A DNA stretch of 64,000 nucleotides from Candidatus Competibacteraceae bacterium (GTDB lineage: Bacteria > Pseudomonadota > Gammaproteobacteria > Competibacterales > Competibacteraceae), in assembly GCA_016699715.1 (NCBI GenBank), contig CP065007.1, positions 1,364,001 to 1,428,000 on the forward strand, in the 5' to 3' direction. The notes under the pieces are model-generated. The model worked only from the letters and a program-made list of their open reading frames with translations. It had not been told where the DNA came from and did no database searches. The position numbers and the translations under genes were made by a program. Of this stretch, positions 34,485 through 43,822 are shown piece after piece (position 1 is the first letter of the stretch; each line of letters begins with the position of its first letter).

Positions 34485-36149
34485 TTACCCATCCCGCAGT
34501 AACCGCCGCAGGATTTTGCCGACGTTACTCTTGGGCAGCTCGGCGCGGAACTCGACCCGCCGCGGCACCTTGTAGCCGGTCAGGTGCTGACGACAGTGTT
34601 CGATCAGCGCCTCGACAGTCAGCGTGGGGTCCTTGGCCACCACCACGATCTTGACCGCCTCGCCCGACTTCTCGTCCGGCACGCCGACCGCGGCGGCTTC
34701 CAGCACGCCCGGATGCAGAGCGACTACATCCTCGATCTCGTTGGGATAGACATTGAAACCGGACACCAGGATCATGTCCTTCTTGCGGTCCACAATCCTG
34801 ACGTAGCCGCGCTCATCGACATAGCCCACGTCGCCGGTGCGAAGATAACCGTCGGAAGTCATAACCTTGGCGGTTTCTTCGGGCCGATTCCAGTAACCGC
34901 GCATCACCTGCGGGCCGTGGAGACAAATCTCGCCGACCTGGTCCACGCCGATGCCCAACTCGCGGCCATCGTCGTCGCGCACCGACAGGTCGGTGGAGGA
35001 AATCGGCAGGCCGATGCTGCCGTTGTATTCCTGGAGGGTCAGCGGGTTGATGCAGACCGCCGGCGAGGTTTCGGTCAGGCCATAGGCCTCGATCAGCAAC
35101 GTGCCGGTCACCCGCCGCCAGTTTTCCGCCACCGCCCGCTGCACCGCCATGCCGCCACCCAGGCTGATCTTGAGCGCGCTGAAATCCAGCCGCTCGAAAC
35201 CGGGCGCATGCAGCAGGCCGTTGAACAGGGTGTTCACGCCGGTGATGACGGTGAAGCGGATCTTCGCCAATTCCTTGACGAAGCCCGGCATATCGCGGGG
35301 GTTGGTGATCAGAATGTTGTGGCCACCCACCTTCATGAAAGTCAGGCAGTTGGCGGTCAGCGAAAAGATGTGGTACAGCGGCAAAGCGGTGATGATGGTC
35401 TCCTCGGCGGGTCTGGAAAAGGAGCCGAGCCAAGCCGAGGTCTGTTGCAGGTTTGCCACCAGGTTGCCGTGAGTCAGCATCGCGCCCTTGGACACGCCGG
35501 TGGTACCGCCGGTGTATTGCAGAAACGCCAGATCGTCATGCGTCAGCGGCACCTCTTGCAGGGTTTGCTCCGCGCCCACCGCCAGCGCCCGCCGAAACGG
35601 CACGACGCCTGGAATGCGCCAGGCCGGGACCATTTTCTTGAGGTACTTGACCACGACGTTGACCAGCGAACGCTTGGGGAAGGGGAACAAATCGCCCAAC
35701 TGGGTGGTGACGATGGTCTTGACCGGTGTCCTGTCCAGCACCCCCTGCAAGGTGTGGGCAAAATTTTCAATGATGACGATGGCGGTCGCGCCAGAGTCCT
35801 TAAGCTGATGCTCCAGTTCGCGCGGCGTGTACAGCGGGTTGACGTTGACCACCGTCAAGCCGGCCCGCAACGCGCCGAACAGAGCGATCGGATATTGCAG
35901 GACGTTGGGCATCATGATGGCGACCCGCTCGCCCTTGCCCAAGCCCCGTCCCTGCAGGTAGGCACCGAAATCACGGCTGAGCCGGTCGATGTCCCGATAG
36001 CGCAAGGTCGTGCCCATATTGGAATAGGCCGGCAAGTCGGCGAAGCGCTGGCAGCTTTTTTCCAGAATATCCTTTAGGGATGCAAATTCGTTCAAGTCGA
36101 TTTCGGCTGGCACTCCTTCCGGATACTCCCGCAGCCATATTTTCTCCAC
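34485..36149 (-). CDS. fadD: Long-chain fatty acid-CoA ligase (FadD-like)
   Basis: A 554-residue adenylate-forming enzyme that activates fatty acids to acyl-CoA. The P-loop is LQYTGGTTGVSKGAMLTHGN. Other landmarks are AYGLTETSPAV, GYLRTGDVGYVDERGYV, and a C-terminal domain with LPKSNVGKILRRLLRD carrying the adenylation lysine. Size and motifs match E. coli FadD. The start is a GTG at 36149 with a strong AGGAGGG ribosome site. It is divergent from the acyl-CoA reductase-like gene, a pairing that could channel activated fatty acids to fatty alcohol. Confidence 0.9.
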   Translation of the reverse strand: MEKIWLREYPEGVPAEIDLNEFASLKDILEKSCQRFADLPAYSNMGTTLRYRDIDRLSRDFGAYLQGRGLGKGERVAIMMPNVLQYPIALFGALRAGLTVVNVNPLYTPRELEHQLKDSGATAIVIIENFAHTLQGVLDRTPVKTIVTTQLGDLFPFPKRSLVNVVVKYLKKMVPAWRIPGVVPFRRALAVGAEQTLQEVPLTHDDLAFLQYTGGTTGVSKGAMLTHGNLVANLQQTSAWLGSFSRPAEETIITALPLYHIFSLTANCLTFMKVGGHNILITNPRDMPGFVKELAKIRFTVITGVNTLFNGLLHAPGFERLDFSALKISLGGGMAVQRAVAENWRRVTGTLLIEAYGLTETSPAVCINPLTLQEYNGSIGLPISSTDLSVRDDDGRELGIGVDQVGEICLHGPQVMRGYWNRPEETAKVMTSDGYLRTGDVGYVDERGYVRIVDRKKDMILVSGFNVYPNEIEDVVALHPGVLEAAAVGVPDEKSGEAVKIVVVAKDPTLTVEALIEHCRQHLTGYKVPRRVEFRAELPKSNVGKILRRLLRDG

Positions 36150-36250
36150 TTGATTTCCCTCCTGTATTTATATCCAACAGTTCGGAATGGGGTCAATGTA
36201 GCCCTTGATCCTCATCAGGGCGAACCACCATCCACAGTCTGGAATCCATA

Positions 36251-36281
36251 TTGAGCCTTTCCGAATGGTCAACCCTATAAT
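36251..36281 (+). promoter_or_regulatory. Candidate promoter of the reductase gene
   Basis: A perfect TATAAT (36276-36281) with TTGAGC (36251-36256) 19 bp upstream, ending 42 bp before the ATG at 36324. The spacer is longer than optimal. Confidence 0.45.
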
Positions 36282-36323
36282 ATTTTGTGACCAAGACACA
36301 GTTACAGCCAGGACCCGATCATT

Positions 36324-38306
36324 ATGAATTATTTCATAACCGGCGCTTCCGGTTTTATCGGCCGCCGCCTCGTCGAAAAGCTGCTACAGCGCCAGGACGG
36401 CCACATCTATTACCTGATTCTGGAACGCGAACTGCCCACGGTGGAACAGTTACGCCAGCGTTGGGGCAACGCCGCCAACCGTACTTTCCCCATCGTCGGC
36501 GACCTGACTCAACCGCGGTTGGGCCTGTCCGACTCCGATCTCGCTTGGCTCAAGGGCAGCATCCATCACCTGTTCCACCTGGCGGCGATCTACGATCTCA
36601 AAGCCAGCTCCGAGATTCAGGAGAAGGTCAACATCGAGGGTACCCGCAACATCGTCGCCTTTGCCGAGGCGATCGAGGCTGGCTGCTTCCACCTGACCAG
36701 TTCCATCGCCGCCGCCGGCCTGTACGAGGGCGTGTTCCGCGAGGACATGTTCGATGAAGCCGAGGGACTCGAACATCCCTACTACCGGACCAAGCACGAA
36801 TCCGAAGGCATCGTCCGGCGCGAATGCTCTCGCCCCTGGCGAGTCTATCGACCCGGCGCGGTGGTCGGCGATTCGCGCACCGGAGAGATGGACAAGATCG
36901 ATGGCCCCTACTACTTCTTCAAGCTGATCCAGAAAATACGCAAGCTATTGCCGCCTTGGGTGCCCATGATCGGCATCGAGGGCGGCCGCTTGAACCTGGT
37001 GCCCGTCAACTTCATCGTCGATGCCATGGACCATATCGCCCACCAACCTGGGCTGGACGGTCAGTGCTTCCATCTGGTGGACCCCAACCCGCGCCGAGTC
37101 GGCGATATCCTCAACCTGTTCGCCCACGCCGCCCATGCCCCGGAAATGACCCTGCGCTTCAACGCCTTGATGTTCGCCTTCGTGCCCGACATCATCAAGG
37201 CTGGGTTGGCTCGCCTCAAGCCGGTGCAACGCATCAAGGACCAGATCCTCGCGGATCTCGGTATTCCACCGGACGTCATGGGCCTGATCAACTACCCCAC
37301 CCGCTTCGACTGCCGCGAAACGCTCAAGGCGCTCAAGGGCACCGACATCACCGTGCCGCCGCTGGAAAGCTACGCCTGGCGATTGTGGGACTACTGGGAG
37401 CGCCATCTCGATCCCGACCTATTCATCGACCGCAGTCTGAGCGGCGCGATCAAGGGCAAAGTGGTGATGATCACCGGCGCCTCCGCCGGCATCGGCAAGG
37501 CCGCCGCGCTCAAGATCGCCGAAGCCGGCGCCAAGACCCTCATCGTCGCCCGCACCGAGGAAAAGCTACTGGACACCCAACGGGAAATCGAGGCGCGCGG
37601 CGGCCAGGCTCTCATCTACATTGCCGATGTCGCCGATGTCGCCTCCTGCGATGCGCTGCTGCGACGGGTGCTGGACGATCACGGTGGGGTGGATATCCTG
37701 GTCAACAACGCCGGCCGCTCGATTCGCCGCGCCATCGAGAATTCGCTGGATCGCTTCCACGACTACGAGCGCACCATGCAGCTCAATTACTTCGGCGCGC
37801 TGCGGCTGATCATGGGGTTCATCCCCAGCATGCTGCGAAAAAAGCGTGGCCACATTATCAACATCTCCTCGATCGGCGTGCTCAGCAATGCCCCACGCTT
37901 TTCGGCCTATGTCGCCTCCAAGGCGGCGCTGGACGCTTTTTCGCGCTGCGCGGCGGCCGAGTTTTCCGACAGCGGCATCGAGTTCACCACCATCAACATG
38001 CCGCTGGTGCGCACCGGGATGATCGCACCAACCCAGATCTATCAGCACGTACCCACCCTCAGTCCGGAGGAAGCGGCGGATCTAATCGTGCAGGCGGTTA
38101 TCTATCGACCGGAACGCATCGCCACCCGGGTTGGCATCTTCGCCCAGGTGCTGCACGCCGTGGCGCCCAAGATCTACGCCGTGATCATGAACACCGCGTT
38201 CCGTCTGTTCCCCGAATCGAGCGCGGCCAAGGGACAGCCCGATACCCAGGAACCCTCGCTGGAGCAAATTTCCTTCGCGCAGTTTACTCGAGGCATTTAT
38301 TGGTGA
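36324..38306 (+). CDS. Two-domain SDR protein, fatty acyl-CoA reductase-like
   Basis: 660 residues. Residues 1-355 are an extended SDR / male-sterility-type domain with FITGASGFIGRRLVEKLLQ and the YYRTKHESEG catalytic Tyr-Lys. Residues 370-620 are a classical SDR with VMITGASAGIGKAAALKI, NNAGRS, NISSIGV and YVASKAALDAF. This fused architecture and length match the bacterial acyl-CoA reductases of Marinobacter (Maqu_2507 type) and mycobacteria, which reduce acyl-CoA to fatty aldehyde and alcohol. Both cofactor sites look intact. Together with the divergent acyl-CoA ligase it suggests a fatty alcohol or wax ester branch. A role in other lipid reductions cannot be excluded. Confidence 0.85.
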   Translation: MNYFITGASGFIGRRLVEKLLQRQDGHIYYLILERELPTVEQLRQRWGNAANRTFPIVGDLTQPRLGLSDSDLAWLKGSIHHLFHLAAIYDLKASSEIQEKVNIEGTRNIVAFAEAIEAGCFHLTSSIAAAGLYEGVFREDMFDEAEGLEHPYYRTKHESEGIVRRECSRPWRVYRPGAVVGDSRTGEMDKIDGPYYFFKLIQKIRKLLPPWVPMIGIEGGRLNLVPVNFIVDAMDHIAHQPGLDGQCFHLVDPNPRRVGDILNLFAHAAHAPEMTLRFNALMFAFVPDIIKAGLARLKPVQRIKDQILADLGIPPDVMGLINYPTRFDCRETLKALKGTDITVPPLESYAWRLWDYWERHLDPDLFIDRSLSGAIKGKVVMITGASAGIGKAAALKIAEAGAKTLIVARTEEKLLDTQREIEARGGQALIYIADVADVASCDALLRRVLDDHGGVDILVNNAGRSIRRAIENSLDRFHDYERTMQLNYFGALRLIMGFIPSMLRKKRGHIINISSIGVLSNAPRFSAYVASKAALDAFSRCAAAEFSDSGIEFTTINMPLVRTGMIAPTQIYQHVPTLSPEEAADLIVQAVIYRPERIATRVGIFAQVLHAVAPKIYAVIMNTAFRLFPESSAAKGQPDTQEPSLEQISFAQFTRGIYW

Positions 38307-38535
38307 CGACCACCCCATCGATCGGCCACGATGGCCGCGGCGATTAGCCATAATTACCAAAGGTGGCGCACGGTCCGGAAGTTTTCCAAAATAGACCGGT
38401 CAAAAATACTGGCGCGGACCGCGCCGCCCACGCGGTATCGAAAACCGCTTGTCCGCATGACCCCGGTCAAACCCATACCCCAAGATTGCGGTACGAACCG
38501 GTCTTTTGTTGCAAACCACCCGTGAGAATAGAACG

Positions 38536-39006
38536 ATGAAATTGAAAATCGGCGACCCCGCCCCCCAATTCAGCGCCACCACCACCGACGGTAGCACGGT
38601 CAAGCTGTCCGATTACTTCGGCAAAAAGCTGGTGCTGTATTTTTATCCGATGGACGATACGCCGGGCTGCGCCAAACAAGCCTGCTCCCTGCGCGATCAC
38701 TACCAGGAAATCCAGGATAAGGACGCCTCCATTTTGGGCGTTTCCACCCAGGATATCGCGGCCCACCAGCGCTTCACCGAGAAATACAACCTCCCCTTTC
38801 CGTTGGTGGCCGATACCGACGGCGCCGTCAGCCGGGCCTATGGAGCGATCGGTGGTGGTGGCGGCGGACTGGTGGGAACGGCGATGAACCTGTTCGGCGT
38901 CGCCAACCGTATCACTTTCCTCATCGACGAAAGCGATCACATCGCCCATATCATCGACCATCCCGATCCCGCCCATCACGCCGAGGAGATCCTCAAGTTG
39001 CTGTAA
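38536..39006 (+). CDS. bcp: Peroxiredoxin, Bcp/PrxQ type
   Basis: 156 residues. A thiol peroxidase that reduces hydroperoxides. TPGCAKQACSLRDHY contains the peroxidatic Cys and, five residues on, the resolving Cys of atypical 2-Cys PrxQ proteins. LGVSTQDIAAHQRF and ITFLIDESDHIAHI follow. A glycine-rich loop (IGGGGGGLVG) is unusual. The start MKLKIGDPAP is the usual one for the family; the frame is open 10 codons upstream. A 229-bp gap before it contains short palindromes but no clear promoter. Confidence 0.9.
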   Translation: MKLKIGDPAPQFSATTTDGSTVKLSDYFGKKLVLYFYPMDDTPGCAKQACSLRDHYQEIQDKDASILGVSTQDIAAHQRFTEKYNLPFPLVADTDGAVSRAYGAIGGGGGGLVGTAMNLFGVANRITFLIDESDHIAHIIDHPDPAHHAEEILKLL

Positions 39007-39073
39007 AGCCGCTGGTTAACGACCGTTCCCCGGCCATCTCCGACCCCGATGACGATGAGACTGGAATTTTGGA

Positions 39074-39103
39074 TTGTTTGTCCCCCGCGGTCGGTAAGAT
39101 AAT
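39074..39103 (+). promoter_or_regulatory. Candidate promoter of the PP2C-kinase operon
   Basis: TTGTTT (39074-39079) and GATAAT (39098-39103), 18 bp apart. Downstream, a perfect 8-bp hairpin (CCGGCACC/GGTGCCGG, 39140-39160) lies in the leader before the first ribosome site at 39205. Confidence 0.45.
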
Positions 39104-39216
39104 TGCGTGACCCGTCGAAGCGGAGGACGCGGCTCGAACCCGGCACCCGCGCGGTGCCGGAAACCGCTCCGCAACCACCCGTCAGGACTGTCCAGAGTAT
39201 TGCCGAGGAGATTTGC

Positions 39217-39360
39217 ATGCCCGGGCGATATGCTCGCACCATCCATCGTTCCTCCAGCCCGGTTCCGGCTTGGGTAACCTCTTTCCGTCCGTCCCCCGCA
39301 GCCCCCGCTCCACCGGCTGCCGTCACCAGCCCCATCCGGCCGCCGGAGATACCGCTGTGA
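39217..39360 (+). CDS. Possible 47-codon leader ORF overlapping the PP2C start
   Basis: An ATG at 39217 follows a good GAGGAG ribosome site and opens a 47-codon frame rich in Pro, Ala, Arg and Ser. Its TGA (39358-39360) overlaps the GTG start of the PP2C gene (39357) by the sequence GTGA, the geometry of translational coupling. The peptide has no recognised domain and could be a coupling leader. It may also be non-coding, since high-GC DNA often has chance frames. Confidence 0.35.
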   Translation: MPGRYARTIHRSSSPVPAWVTSFRPSPAAPAPPAAVTSPIRPPEIPL

Positions 39361-40184
39361 GTTCGACCCAACCCAGTCCGATCCCCCAGTGGGAATCCGG
39401 CACCGCCAGCCAGCAAGGCGGCCGCCACGAACAGCAGGACCGCTGGGGAGTGTTTCAACTGCCTGGCCAGCACACCCTGCTGGCCGTGCTGGCCGACGGC
39501 ATGGGTGGCCACCTCGATGGCGCCCTGGGCGCCCAGATCGTCATCGACGTGGCCCGGGATTTCACCCAGAACCTGCCGATCCCGCTGCTCGACGACCCCA
39601 CCGCCGCGCTCGATCATCTATGCCAGCAAATGCACGACGCCATCAACCGTCAGTCGGAAACGGCCCGCAGCACCGTGGTGATCGTCTGGCTCGACCGCGA
39701 CGGCGCCCATTGGCTGAACATCGGCGATAGTCGGCTCTATCACTTCCGCCGCGGCCGACGCCTGATGCGCACCCGCGATCACTCCGCCGTGCAGCTCTTG
39801 ATGGATATGGGCGAAATCGACGAGTCGCAGATGGCGACCCATCCGGCGCAGAACCGGATCTACCGTTGCCTGGGTGGCGAGGAGCACCCCAGGCCCGACA
39901 AAGGCCAATTTGCCGTCCAGCCCGGCGATTTGCTGGTGCTGTGCTCGGATGGCATCTGGGAACACATCGCCGAGGCCGAATTCTGGACCGCCGCCGCCGA
40001 GCATGGTCCGGTCGCCGCCGCCCGGCTGCTGGCCGAACAGGCGGCGCGGCGCGGCGGAGCCATGGCGGATAATGCCACCCTGGTGCTGCTGCGCGCGGGC
40101 ACGGGCATCGCCACCGGCGACCACATGCCCTGGCTGCGACGGTTGTCGGCGGGCCTGGCATCCTTGTTCGATCGCGGCCACTAG
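39357..40184 (+). CDS. PP2C-type serine/threonine phosphatase
   Basis: 275 residues. A PPM-family metal-dependent phosphatase. QGGRHEQQDRWGVF holds the early metal-site Asp, LLAVLADGMGGHLDGA the central DGMGGH motif, LNIGDSRLYHFRRG the GDSR motif, LVLCSDGIWEH the SDG, and GGAMADNATLVLL the final DN. All key residues are present. The start is the GTG at 39357 with GGAG 8 bp upstream. A Ser/Thr kinase gene starts 60 bp downstream, so it likely reverses that kinase's phosphorylations. Confidence 0.88.
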   Translation: MSSTQPSPIPQWESGTASQQGGRHEQQDRWGVFQLPGQHTLLAVLADGMGGHLDGALGAQIVIDVARDFTQNLPIPLLDDPTAALDHLCQQMHDAINRQSETARSTVVIVWLDRDGAHWLNIGDSRLYHFRRGRRLMRTRDHSAVQLLMDMGEIDESQMATHPAQNRIYRCLGGEEHPRPDKGQFAVQPGDLLVLCSDGIWEHIAEAEFWTAAAEHGPVAAARLLAEQAARRGGAMADNATLVLLRAGTGIATGDHMPWLRRLSAGLASLFDRGH

Positions 40185-40244
40185 CACTGGTTTACCGTCC
40201 GTGCCTTCCCGACCCGCCGCGCCCATCCACCAAACGGAAACTCG

Positions 40245-42929
40245 ATGACCGAAGAAACGAACGCATTGCCCAGAGGTTTCAGCCTGCACCGCTACCAGAT
40301 CGATGGCGTGCTGGGCGCTGGCGGCTTCGGCATCACTTATCGGGCAATGCACGAGGCCTTGGAAAACGAGGTCGCCATCAAGGAATACTTCCCGGCCGAG
40401 TGGGCGTACCGTGACCATAACGGCACGACCGTCCGCCCCAACGCCCAAGGCCAGATCCCGGCCAAAAGCGGCGAGCCGCCTTCCTACGATTGGGGTCTAC
40501 AGCGTTTCCTGGACGAAGCCAAAATCCTGGTCCAGATCAACCACCCCTGCGTGGTGCGCGTGCGCGACTACTTTACGGCCAACGGCAGCGCCTACATCGT
40601 CATGGAGTTCGAGGAGGGGGAGTCGATGAGCGCCCTGCTGCAACGGGGCGGCATCCTGCCCGAGGGCGAACTGCGCCGCTTGCTGGCCGACGTGCTGCCC
40701 GCGTTGGAAGCCGTCCACGGCCAAGGCTATCTGCACCGCGATCTCAAACCCAGTAACCTCTACATGCGCAAGGCCGACGGCCACGTCATGCTCATCGACT
40801 TCGGCGCCGCGCGTCAAGCGCTGGGCCGACGCAGCCGCAGCGTCACCAGTGTGGTAACGCCGGGCTATTCGCCGATCGAGCAATATGTCACGGTCGGCGA
40901 AGATTACGGCCCGTGGACCGATATTTACGCGCTCGGCGCCGTGCTGTACCGCTGCATCACCGGTGCGCCACCGGTCGAAGCACCGGGCCGGGTGCTCAAG
41001 GACCCGGTGCAGCCAGCGATCGAGGCGGGAGCTGGACTGTACTCGCACAACCTGCTCCAAATGGTCGACCGGGCACTGGCCGTGCGCCCGGAGGATCGCT
41101 TCCAAAGCATCGTCGCCATGCAGGAAGCCTTGTGGGCCACGGAACGCTCCAACGAAAAGGCGGACTTTTCTCAAGTACCGCCGATCAAACCCGAACTACT
41201 CGAATTATCCCAACGCATCGACATACCGCGACTTGACCCGTTTGCCGACGATACGTCGTCCTCTTCCTCCACCGATCTGGAGCAATCCGAGGACGACATC
41301 TGGTCGGGCCGCACCCGGGTCTCGCGCCGACCTTCTCAGCCGCGGACAACCGACTCGCCCCCCCCCCAACGCATCGACCTGGCTGCTCTGGCGCTGAGCG
41401 ACAACCTGAGTTGGACGCTTGCCGATCCCGCATCGAGCAGCCCATCATCGGTACCACCGAAAGCGACCAACATCGATTCGGCCTCGATGAGTTTGCTGGA
41501 AGATATCTGGGATCATCTGGAAGAGCCCGAATCGGAGCCGAAGTCGGAGCCGGCCAGCCCAACCCACGCCGCCGAGACCCAATCGCCACCCCTGGCCAAC
41601 CAGACGTCACCCCTGCTCAAACGCGCGCCGGGTTCCGCGATAGAACACCTGCGAAAAGCCACGGCGACCAGGCGCGAGGGCATGACCAGCCCCCCCCGGA
41701 CGCAATTGGAAACGTCTTCGCCGACCAGCTCTCCACCAGTGGTCGAGCCGGCCGCATCACGGCGGTCGAGGGTGGTCGAGTCCTCCACGCCCCAGCCCTC
41801 GGCTCAACCCGTGCCCGATGGTTTAAAGTCGGTTAATTGGACGCATATCCTGTTGGCCGCCTGTGCTGTTTTAGGGCTCTCGGGCGCCGGCCTGTTCGCT
41901 TACCAGTACTACCAGGGCGTTCAGGAACAGAACCGGCAAGAGGCAGTGGCGCTGCAACGACGGGAACAGGAAGAAGCCGACCGTCACGCCCAGGAAACCG
42001 CCCAGCAACGCGAGGCCGAAATCGCGCGCTACATCGAACAGGCCCGTCAGGCGATTGCCAGCCGAAGCTGGTCCTTGGCCGACAGTTTTCTGGATCAGGC
42101 GGCGGCCACCGCTCCGAACCATCCCGCGGTGGCCGCCGCCCGCTCCGAACTACTCGCCGCCCGGCAACCGGGCGCCAAGATCAAAACCCGGACCGACAAC
42201 ACCACGGGCATGGAACTACATTGGGTCGAGGGCGGTTGCTTCAGCATGGGCAGCCCCACCAACGAGCGGGACCGGGGTGGTGACGAATCATCCCACCCAG
42301 TCTGCGTGAAAGGATTCTGGATCGGTAACACCGAGGTCACCAATAGCCAGTACCGGCGCTTCAAACCCAGCCATGACAGCGGCTCCTTCCAAGGCCATCC
42401 GTTGAACGGAAACCAGCAGCCCGTCGTTCAAGTCGACTGGGGCGACGCCGCGGCCTTCACCGAATGGCTGTCCTGGGAAGCGGGCACCGGTCAGCGTTTC
42501 CGGCTACCCACCGAGGCCGAATGGGAGTATGCCGCCCGCGCCGGCACCACGACCCGTTACCACTGGGGTAACGACATCGACCCTCGCCATGCCAACTTTT
42601 CCGACCGCAACGATCCGACCGGCGCGTCCATCGGCACCCTGGACGACGGTCAGGCGGTCACCGCGCCGGTCGGAACCTACCAGCCGAACCTGCTGGGTCT
42701 GCGCGACATGGCCGGCAATGTCTGGGAATGGACCTGCTCCAATTACGATCCGACCTATACCGGCCAGGAGCAGCACTGTTCCGACCAACGATCCACCGAA
42801 GGCTTACGGGTCGTTCGGGGCGGCTCCTGGAACAACGGCGCGGGGGATGTGCGCTCGGCCAAGCGCATGCCCCGGAAACCCAGCTATCACGATGCGACAA
42901 CCGGCTTCCGGATCATCATGGAAGAGTAA
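40245..42929 (+). CDS. Transmembrane Ser/Thr protein kinase fused to a SUMF1 (FGE-sulfatase) domain
   Basis: 894 residues. The kinase domain (about 15-290) has GAGGFGITYRA, VAIKEYFP, HRDLKPSNLYM, LIDFGAARQ and an APE-like TPGYSPIEQY, so it looks active. A long Ser/Pro-rich linker follows. One TM helix lies at about 530-550 (ILLAACAVLGLSGAGLFAY), then a Gln/Glu coiled coil. An extracytoplasmic SUMF1-like domain (about 650-894) has EGGCFSMGSPTNERDRGG, LPTEAEWEYAARAG, GNVWEWTCS, RVVRGGSWNNG and a TTGFRI end. The SUMF1 fold is most likely a binding or sensing domain here, since formylglycine-type catalysis is not evident. Confidence 0.9.
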   Translation: MTEETNALPRGFSLHRYQIDGVLGAGGFGITYRAMHEALENEVAIKEYFPAEWAYRDHNGTTVRPNAQGQIPAKSGEPPSYDWGLQRFLDEAKILVQINHPCVVRVRDYFTANGSAYIVMEFEEGESMSALLQRGGILPEGELRRLLADVLPALEAVHGQGYLHRDLKPSNLYMRKADGHVMLIDFGAARQALGRRSRSVTSVVTPGYSPIEQYVTVGEDYGPWTDIYALGAVLYRCITGAPPVEAPGRVLKDPVQPAIEAGAGLYSHNLLQMVDRALAVRPEDRFQSIVAMQEALWATERSNEKADFSQVPPIKPELLELSQRIDIPRLDPFADDTSSSSSTDLEQSEDDIWSGRTRVSRRPSQPRTTDSPPPQRIDLAALALSDNLSWTLADPASSSPSSVPPKATNIDSASMSLLEDIWDHLEEPESEPKSEPASPTHAAETQSPPLANQTSPLLKRAPGSAIEHLRKATATRREGMTSPPRTQLETSSPTSSPPVVEPAASRRSRVVESSTPQPSAQPVPDGLKSVNWTHILLAACAVLGLSGAGLFAYQYYQGVQEQNRQEAVALQRREQEEADRHAQETAQQREAEIARYIEQARQAIASRSWSLADSFLDQAAATAPNHPAVAAARSELLAARQPGAKIKTRTDNTTGMELHWVEGGCFSMGSPTNERDRGGDESSHPVCVKGFWIGNTEVTNSQYRRFKPSHDSGSFQGHPLNGNQQPVVQVDWGDAAAFTEWLSWEAGTGQRFRLPTEAEWEYAARAGTTTRYHWGNDIDPRHANFSDRNDPTGASIGTLDDGQAVTAPVGTYQPNLLGLRDMAGNVWEWTCSNYDPTYTGQEQHCSDQRSTEGLRVVRGGSWNNGAGDVRSAKRMPRKPSYHDATTGFRIIMEE

Positions 42930-42950
42930 GGCGATCGTCCACTCGCTGCC

Positions 42951-43406
42951 TTAGGAATTGCGGCGGTTCACCACGAAGGTGGCGCTCCCTTCCACCACCA
43001 CCTTGTCCTCCACGGTGCAGATCGTGCTCATGATAACCCGCCGGCGCTCCGCAACGATTTCCTGGATCGTGCAAACCGCGGTGACGGTATCGCCGATTCG
43101 TACCGGCGCCGTGAAGCGTAACTGCTGGTCCACGTACACCGCGCCCGGTCCGGGCAGACGGGTGCCGGCCACGCAGGAAATCAGGCCGGCGCAGAACATG
43201 CCGTGAGCGATGCGGCCCTTGAACCGCGTCTGAGTGGCGAACACATCGTTGCAATGGATTGGATTGTTATCGCCAGTCAAGCCGGCGAACATCACCACAT
43301 CGGTTTCGGTGACGGTCTTGGCGTGAGACGCGCTCATGCCGATCCGGAGATCCTCCAGATAGTAGCCGTGCAGAGTGTCGTTATAACCTTCGTGAGTGGG
43401 GTACAT
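42951..43406 (-). CDS. MaoC-family (R)-specific enoyl-CoA hydratase-like protein
   Basis: 151 residues, hot-dog fold. The hydratase-2 motif is intact: FAGLTGDNNPIHCNDVFA, then FKGRIAHGM, with catalytic Asp and His. Such enzymes hydrate trans-2-enoyl-CoA to (R)-3-hydroxyacyl-CoA and can supply PHA synthesis (PhaJ). Some instead act on branched or dicarboxylic CoA esters. CGGAG lies before the ATG at 43406. It converges on the kinase-SUMF1 gene with a 21-bp gap. Confidence 0.85.
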   Translation of the reverse strand: MYPTHEGYNDTLHGYYLEDLRIGMSASHAKTVTETDVVMFAGLTGDNNPIHCNDVFATQTRFKGRIAHGMFCAGLISCVAGTRLPGPGAVYVDQQLRFTAPVRIGDTVTAVCTIQEIVAERRRVIMSTICTVEDKVVVEGSATFVVNRRNS

Positions 43407-43819
43407 GGATTTCTCCGATAGAGCTAAGGATTCCGGCGGACAACATCGCCACCACGGACGGCGCATAGCCTACACGACCGAGCGGAATAGTGGGAAATTC
43501 CCGACTGGATTCCAGACCTTCGAATCGACCGGCCTCACCACGAGCCGACGCTCCCCGCGCTCCCGACGCCACTCTCATCCGTGGCCAATAAATCCATTGC
43601 ATCGCCGGGAGTGAATAAATACCATAACTTAACAAACGTTAACCCGGACGGATTTATGGTTTCGAAGCGCCACCGGCGCGGCCCCATCATCGATCCGGTC
43701 ACTCGGTAAGTACCATCCAACCCGAAAGCCGCGTGTTCTCGAAGGGTCGGGTTTGCGCCACGCTCCCGGCCGGGCGTCCACGCCGCCACTTAAAATTGAG
43801 CAATCCCACGCAAAGGTGA
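43407..43819. other. Intergenic region between maoC-like and etfB
   Basis: No gene is supported over these 413 bp. An AT-rich core around 43610-43645 holds a short palindrome TTAAC-AAAC-GTTAA (43629-43642) that could be an operator for one or both divergent genes. The rest is GC-rich and featureless. Confidence 0.4.
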
Positions 43820-43822
43820 ATG

